DNA of 7,201 nt, taken from contig CAZQRT010000063.1 in assembly GCA_964596105.1 (NCBI GenBank), positions 1 through 7,201 of the forward strand, in the 5' to 3' direction. The notes below the pieces were generated by a model. The model saw only the letters and a list, made by a program, of their open reading frames with translations, was not told the DNA's origin and did not search any database. Position 1 is the stretch's first letter, and every line of letters begins with the position of its first letter. Below are positions 5,124-7,201 of the stretch, piece after piece. This DNA comes from CAJUOR01 sp964596105 (GTDB lineage: Bacteria; Bacillota_I; Bacilli_A; Erysipelotrichales; Coprobacillaceae). Made by a program: the position numbers and the translations under genes.

Positions 5124-5148
5124 TGCTCCCGGCAAACGTCCGGGAGCA
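5124..5148 (+). promoter_or_regulatory. 9-bp GC-rich hairpin between precursor and maturase (attenuator or RNA stabiliser)
   Basis: TGCTCCCGG (5124-5132) pairs perfectly with CCGGGAGCA (5140-5148) around a 7-nt loop, 18 nt after the precursor stop and 24 nt before the maturase ATG. It is followed by AUUGAAUAUU and not a run of U, so full termination is unlikely. A leaky terminator or a 3'-end protecting stem would make more precursor than enzyme, as RiPP pathways need. Confidence 0.65.
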
Positions 5149-5172
5149 ATTGAATATTAACGAGGTTTTAAA

Positions 5173-6201
5173 ATGAAAAGTTACTTTGCCTTTCAGTGGC
5201 ACATCACCGATGAATGCGACCAGCGCTGCCGCCACTGCTATATTTATTCCGGAGATGCCAGTAAAAAACCCGACGCCATGAACTGGGAACAAATCACAGC
5301 CACCCTAAACAACTGCCTCGATTTCTGCGCGGCATTCGACCGCCTGCCCTACTTCTACCTGACCGGCGGCGACCCCATCCTCCATCCCGACTTCTGGCGA
5401 TTACTGGACCTCTTCAAACAGCATGAAATTCCCTTCACCATCATGGGCAACCCCTTCCACCTGAACGATGAAGTCTGCGCCAGGATGAGATCTCTCGGCT
5501 GTGAGAAATATCAGCTCTCCCTGGACGGCCTGAAGGAAACCCACGACTGGTTTCGCAAACCCGGATCCTTCGCCTGCACCCTGGAAAAAATCCCCTGCAT
5601 CAACAACTCCGGAATGCGCAGCGTCATCATGACAACAGTCTCGAAAACCAACCTGGCCGATATACCGGGAATCATTGATACCGTAGTAGCGGCGGGCGTC
5701 AACGTCTTCGCCTTTTCCCGCTATGTGCCTAGCGGCGGCGATCTCGACGCTTCCCTCACCGCCCAGGAATACCGCGATCTTTTGGAAAAGTGCGACAAAA
5801 AATTCCAGGAGTATAAAGGCTGCCACACCTACTTCAATAAGAAAGATCACCTCTGGACCCTCTACGAATACGAAACCGGAACCTTCAAAATTCCCCCTGA
5901 CGCCAAAGAAGGAATGATCTACGGCGGCTGCAACTGCGGCAACTGCCACCTCACCATCCTCCCGACCGGCGACATCTACGCCTGCCGCCGCGTGGCTGAC
6001 TCCAAAGTCGGAAACGTCCTCACCGACCGACTAGCCGACATCTGGGTTGGCGAAATGGAACAGTACCGCGATTACGACAAATTCACAAAATGCGCGAAAT
6101 GCGAACTGAAAGCCTGGTGCCGGGGCTGCCCCGCCGTAGCCAAAGGAACAAACGGCGACTTTTACGCCCCCGACCCCCAGTGCTGGAAAGAAGTGGCATA
6201 A
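5173..6201 (+). CDS. radical SAM/SPASM peptide maturase, ACGX system
   Basis: This 342-aa cytoplasmic enzyme should crosslink the precursor encoded just upstream. The radical SAM motif C15-X3-C19-X2-C22 lies in WHITDECDQRCRHCYIYS and binds the [4Fe-4S] cluster that cleaves S-adenosylmethionine. TGGDP (64-68) is the SAM-contacting loop (Asp replaces the commoner Glu). SLDG near residue 115 and SRYVPSGG near 180 are typical barrel strands. The C-terminal SPASM domain has GGC253-N-C255-G-N-C258, then C271 after LTILPTGDIYA, then C307-X2-C310-X5-C316-X2-C319 and C337, enough for two auxiliary clusters. The protein starts almost directly at the barrel, so it has no fused RRE/PqqD-like recognition domain and must recognise the leader another way. 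ATG 5173 follows CGAGG at 7 nt. Family name recalled from memory: 'radical SAM/SPASM domain protein, ACGX system'. The downstream gene begins 1 bp after its stop. Confidence 0.92.
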   Translation: MKSYFAFQWHITDECDQRCRHCYIYSGDASKKPDAMNWEQITATLNNCLDFCAAFDRLPYFYLTGGDPILHPDFWRLLDLFKQHEIPFTIMGNPFHLNDEVCARMRSLGCEKYQLSLDGLKETHDWFRKPGSFACTLEKIPCINNSGMRSVIMTTVSKTNLADIPGIIDTVVAAGVNVFAFSRYVPSGGDLDASLTAQEYRDLLEKCDKKFQEYKGCHTYFNKKDHLWTLYEYETGTFKIPPDAKEGMIYGGCNCGNCHLTILPTGDIYACRRVADSKVGNVLTDRLADIWVGEMEQYRDYDKFTKCAKCELKAWCRGCPAVAKGTNGDFYAPDPQCWKEVA

Positions 6202-6202
6202 A

Positions 6203-6820
6203 ATGATCAACCTCGACGAAAAAAACTTGATACCTAGCCTGGTCAGTGTGGAAAACGCCATGCTTGACGGGGAAAAAGTCATCAGAATCATCAAAAACGT
6301 GAGAAAAGATGAATACGGCCTGAGAAGTTACGCGACCATCCCGAATATCTCCTTCCATAACGGCGTGATCCAGGCCGATGTGCGAAGCAGAATCCTCCCC
6401 GACGCCCCTGATCTGGCCCGGGGATTCATCGGCATCGCCTTCCGCGTCCCGCCACAAGACGGGCCATTTGAGTGCTTTTATCTGCGCCCGGCCAACGGCC
6501 GCGACCCCGAACGCTGGCAGCACGCCGTGGAATATTTCTCCTACCCGGACTATACCTTCGCCTACTTTCGCGCCCGCGGCATCACCAAATACGAAGCCCC
6601 GGCCGATATCGGCCTGGACGAATGGATCCATATCAAAATCGAAGTATGCGGCCGACACGGCATCCTCTACACAAACGGCGTCAAAGTCCTCGATGTTGAA
6701 GATATGAAAGGAAACGAAGACGCGCGAGGCGCTGTCGCCCTCTTTGTCGACATCGGTACCGAAGGCTTTTTCAAGAATCTGCAAATCTCACCAAGGGAGA
6801 ATACTCATGGACCTTTTTGA
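6203..6820 (+). CDS. concanavalin-A-like-fold (DUF1080/LamG-like) protein of the RiPP operon
   Basis: This 205-aa protein has no signal peptide and is probably cytoplasmic. Residues about 48-198 read as a beta-sandwich: SFHNGVIQADVRSRI, ARGFIGIAFRVP...FECFYLRPANGR, HAVEYFSYPDYTFAYFR, DEWIHIKIEVCGRHGILYTNGVKVLDV, RGAVALFVDIGTEGFFKNLQIS. This order (G-x-I/A-D-V, G-F-I-G-I-A-F-R, Y-L-R-P, W-x-x-I-K-I-x-V, G-x-V-A-L-F-V-D, F-F-K-N-L) is that of the DUF1080/LamG class of concanavalin-A-like domains, which bind or cut sugars. No catalytic pair can be assigned. The gene starts 1 bp after the maturase stop and overlaps the nitroreductase start by 14 bp, so it belongs to the same transcript. Its job in a peptide pathway is unknown; peptide or carrier binding is conceivable. 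Fold assignment is moderately sure, function unknown. Confidence 0.8.
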   Translation: MINLDEKNLIPSLVSVENAMLDGEKVIRIIKNVRKDEYGLRSYATIPNISFHNGVIQADVRSRILPDAPDLARGFIGIAFRVPPQDGPFECFYLRPANGRDPERWQHAVEYFSYPDYTFAYFRARGITKYEAPADIGLDEWIHIKIEVCGRHGILYTNGVKVLDVEDMKGNEDARGAVALFVDIGTEGFFKNLQISPRENTHGPF

Positions 6821-7201
6821 ACTGATCAAACACCGCCGCGCGATTCGTAAATACCAGGACAGACAAATTCCCCGCGAGGCCCTGGAAAAAATCATCATCG
6901 CCGGCCTCTATGCCCCCAGCGCCGGCGGCGGATAGCGCACGATGATCACCGCCATCCACAACGCGGAACTCGTGGAAAAAATCGGCCGCCTCAATGTCGC
7001 GAAATTTGACCGCAATTCCCTTTCAGGCTCCTATGTTTCTAAAGAACAGCCCAGCATCATCGACGATCCATCCATCAAAAGCGGCTTTTACGGCGCCCCG
7101 GCAGTCTGCGTGATATTCGCGAAAAAGAATTTCCTTTACAGCATCCCCGACGCCTTTTGCGCCGCGGAAAATATGATCCTCATGGCCGCCGATCTCGGCA
7201 T
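6807..7201 (+). pseudogene. nitroreductase-family gene with in-frame amber codon at position 43 (3' end outside window)
   Basis: The start ATG 6807 follows AAGGGAGA and overlaps the previous gene by 14 bp. MDLFELIKHRRAIRKYQDRQ, ALEKIIIAGLYAPSAGGG is a standard nitroreductase N-terminus (FMN-binding R-R-x-I-R and APSA loop). Codon 43 (6933-6935) is TAG, exactly where the family has the conserved Gln of 'APSAxxxQ'. The frame then continues open to the window edge with clear homology: RTMITAIHNAELVEKIG, IKSGFYGAPAVCVIFAKKNFLYSIPDAFCAAENMILMAADLG. Hence a single CAG-to-TAG change breaks an otherwise intact FMN/NAD(P)H oxidoreductase gene. Options: young pseudogene, sequencing or assembly error, or amber suppression. 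Restart at ATG 6942 would lose the N-terminal FMN-binding segment. If functional it would be a redox partner of the RiPP system or the target of the HxlR regulator. Confidence 0.85.

Noticed and set aside
4927..5160. 77-aa open frame in another frame of the precursor
   Set aside because: Shadow of the repeat-coding region. The repeat periodicity and third-base changes support only the Cys-repeat frame.
5401..5949. 182-aa open frame on the minus strand
   Set aside because: Fully inside the radical SAM gene on the opposite strand, with low-complexity Ala/Val composition.
6083..6784. 233-aa open frame on the minus strand
   Set aside because: Antisense to the maturase end and the 205-aa protein. 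It has no family resemblance and its length results from GC-rich, C-ending codons on the other strand.
6933..6935. Pyrrolysine or general TAG-sense reading
   Set aside because: The site is the family's conserved Gln and TAG ends the C39 gene normally. A point change explains it better.

Overview
This window most likely comes from an anaerobic, low-GC-lineage Gram-positive (Bacillota, Clostridia-like gut bacterium). The reasons are strong GGAGG-type ribosome binding sites, sigma-A-like TTGnnn-N17-TAnAAT promoters, LysR and HxlR regulators of Bacillota type, lipoproteins with lipoboxes, and a radical SAM peptide-modification system known mainly from anaerobes. Placement below phylum is inference. 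A run of exactly 100 N (2711-2810) shows a scaffolded draft or metagenome assembly.

Left block (1-3234). Four minus-strand genes are translationally coupled by 4-base stop/start overlaps. In transcription order they are an alpha/beta hydrolase with a Cys nucleophile (1377-2360), a cyclophilin-like lipoprotein (898-1380), a flavodoxin-fold NAD(P)H-dependent oxidoreductase with a four-Cys motif (371-901), and a flavodoxin-like lipoprotein cut by the window edge (1-374). Divergent from them is a LysR-family regulator (2475-3234) whose middle is lost in the N gap. The intergenic region carries a promoter in each direction and a perfect 18-bp palindrome, the probable LysR operator. This looks like a LysR-controlled redox/detoxification operon.

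Middle block (3212-4371). A secreted C39-like (YvpB-type) papain-fold protein lies on the minus strand, tail-to-tail with lysR and overlapping it by 23 bp. About 300 bp of AT-rich non-coding DNA upstream holds a candidate promoter, an 11-bp-period TTAAGA direct repeat, and the hxlR terminator.

Right block (4372-7201), the most interesting part. An HxlR-family regulator (minus) is divergent from a plus-strand RiPP operon. The operon starts with a 64-aa precursor peptide built of Cys-Gly-Ala repeats (the 'ACGX-repeat' type), then a radical SAM/SPASM maturase (5173-6201), a 205-aa concanavalin-A-like-fold protein (6203-6820), and a nitroreductase (from 6807) interrupted by an amber codon at position 43. 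Four of the five precursor cysteines lie in C-G-A-[A/S]-D, that is CX3D, the register that PapB-type enzymes crosslink in freyrasin. I therefore predict a ranthipeptide with up to four Cys-Asp thioether bridges. The divergent promoters, a 20-bp-period direct repeat, a dyad on the hxlR -10, a hairpin reaching the precursor's Shine-Dalgarno, and a 9-bp hairpin between precursor and maturase give this small system an elaborate control layout.
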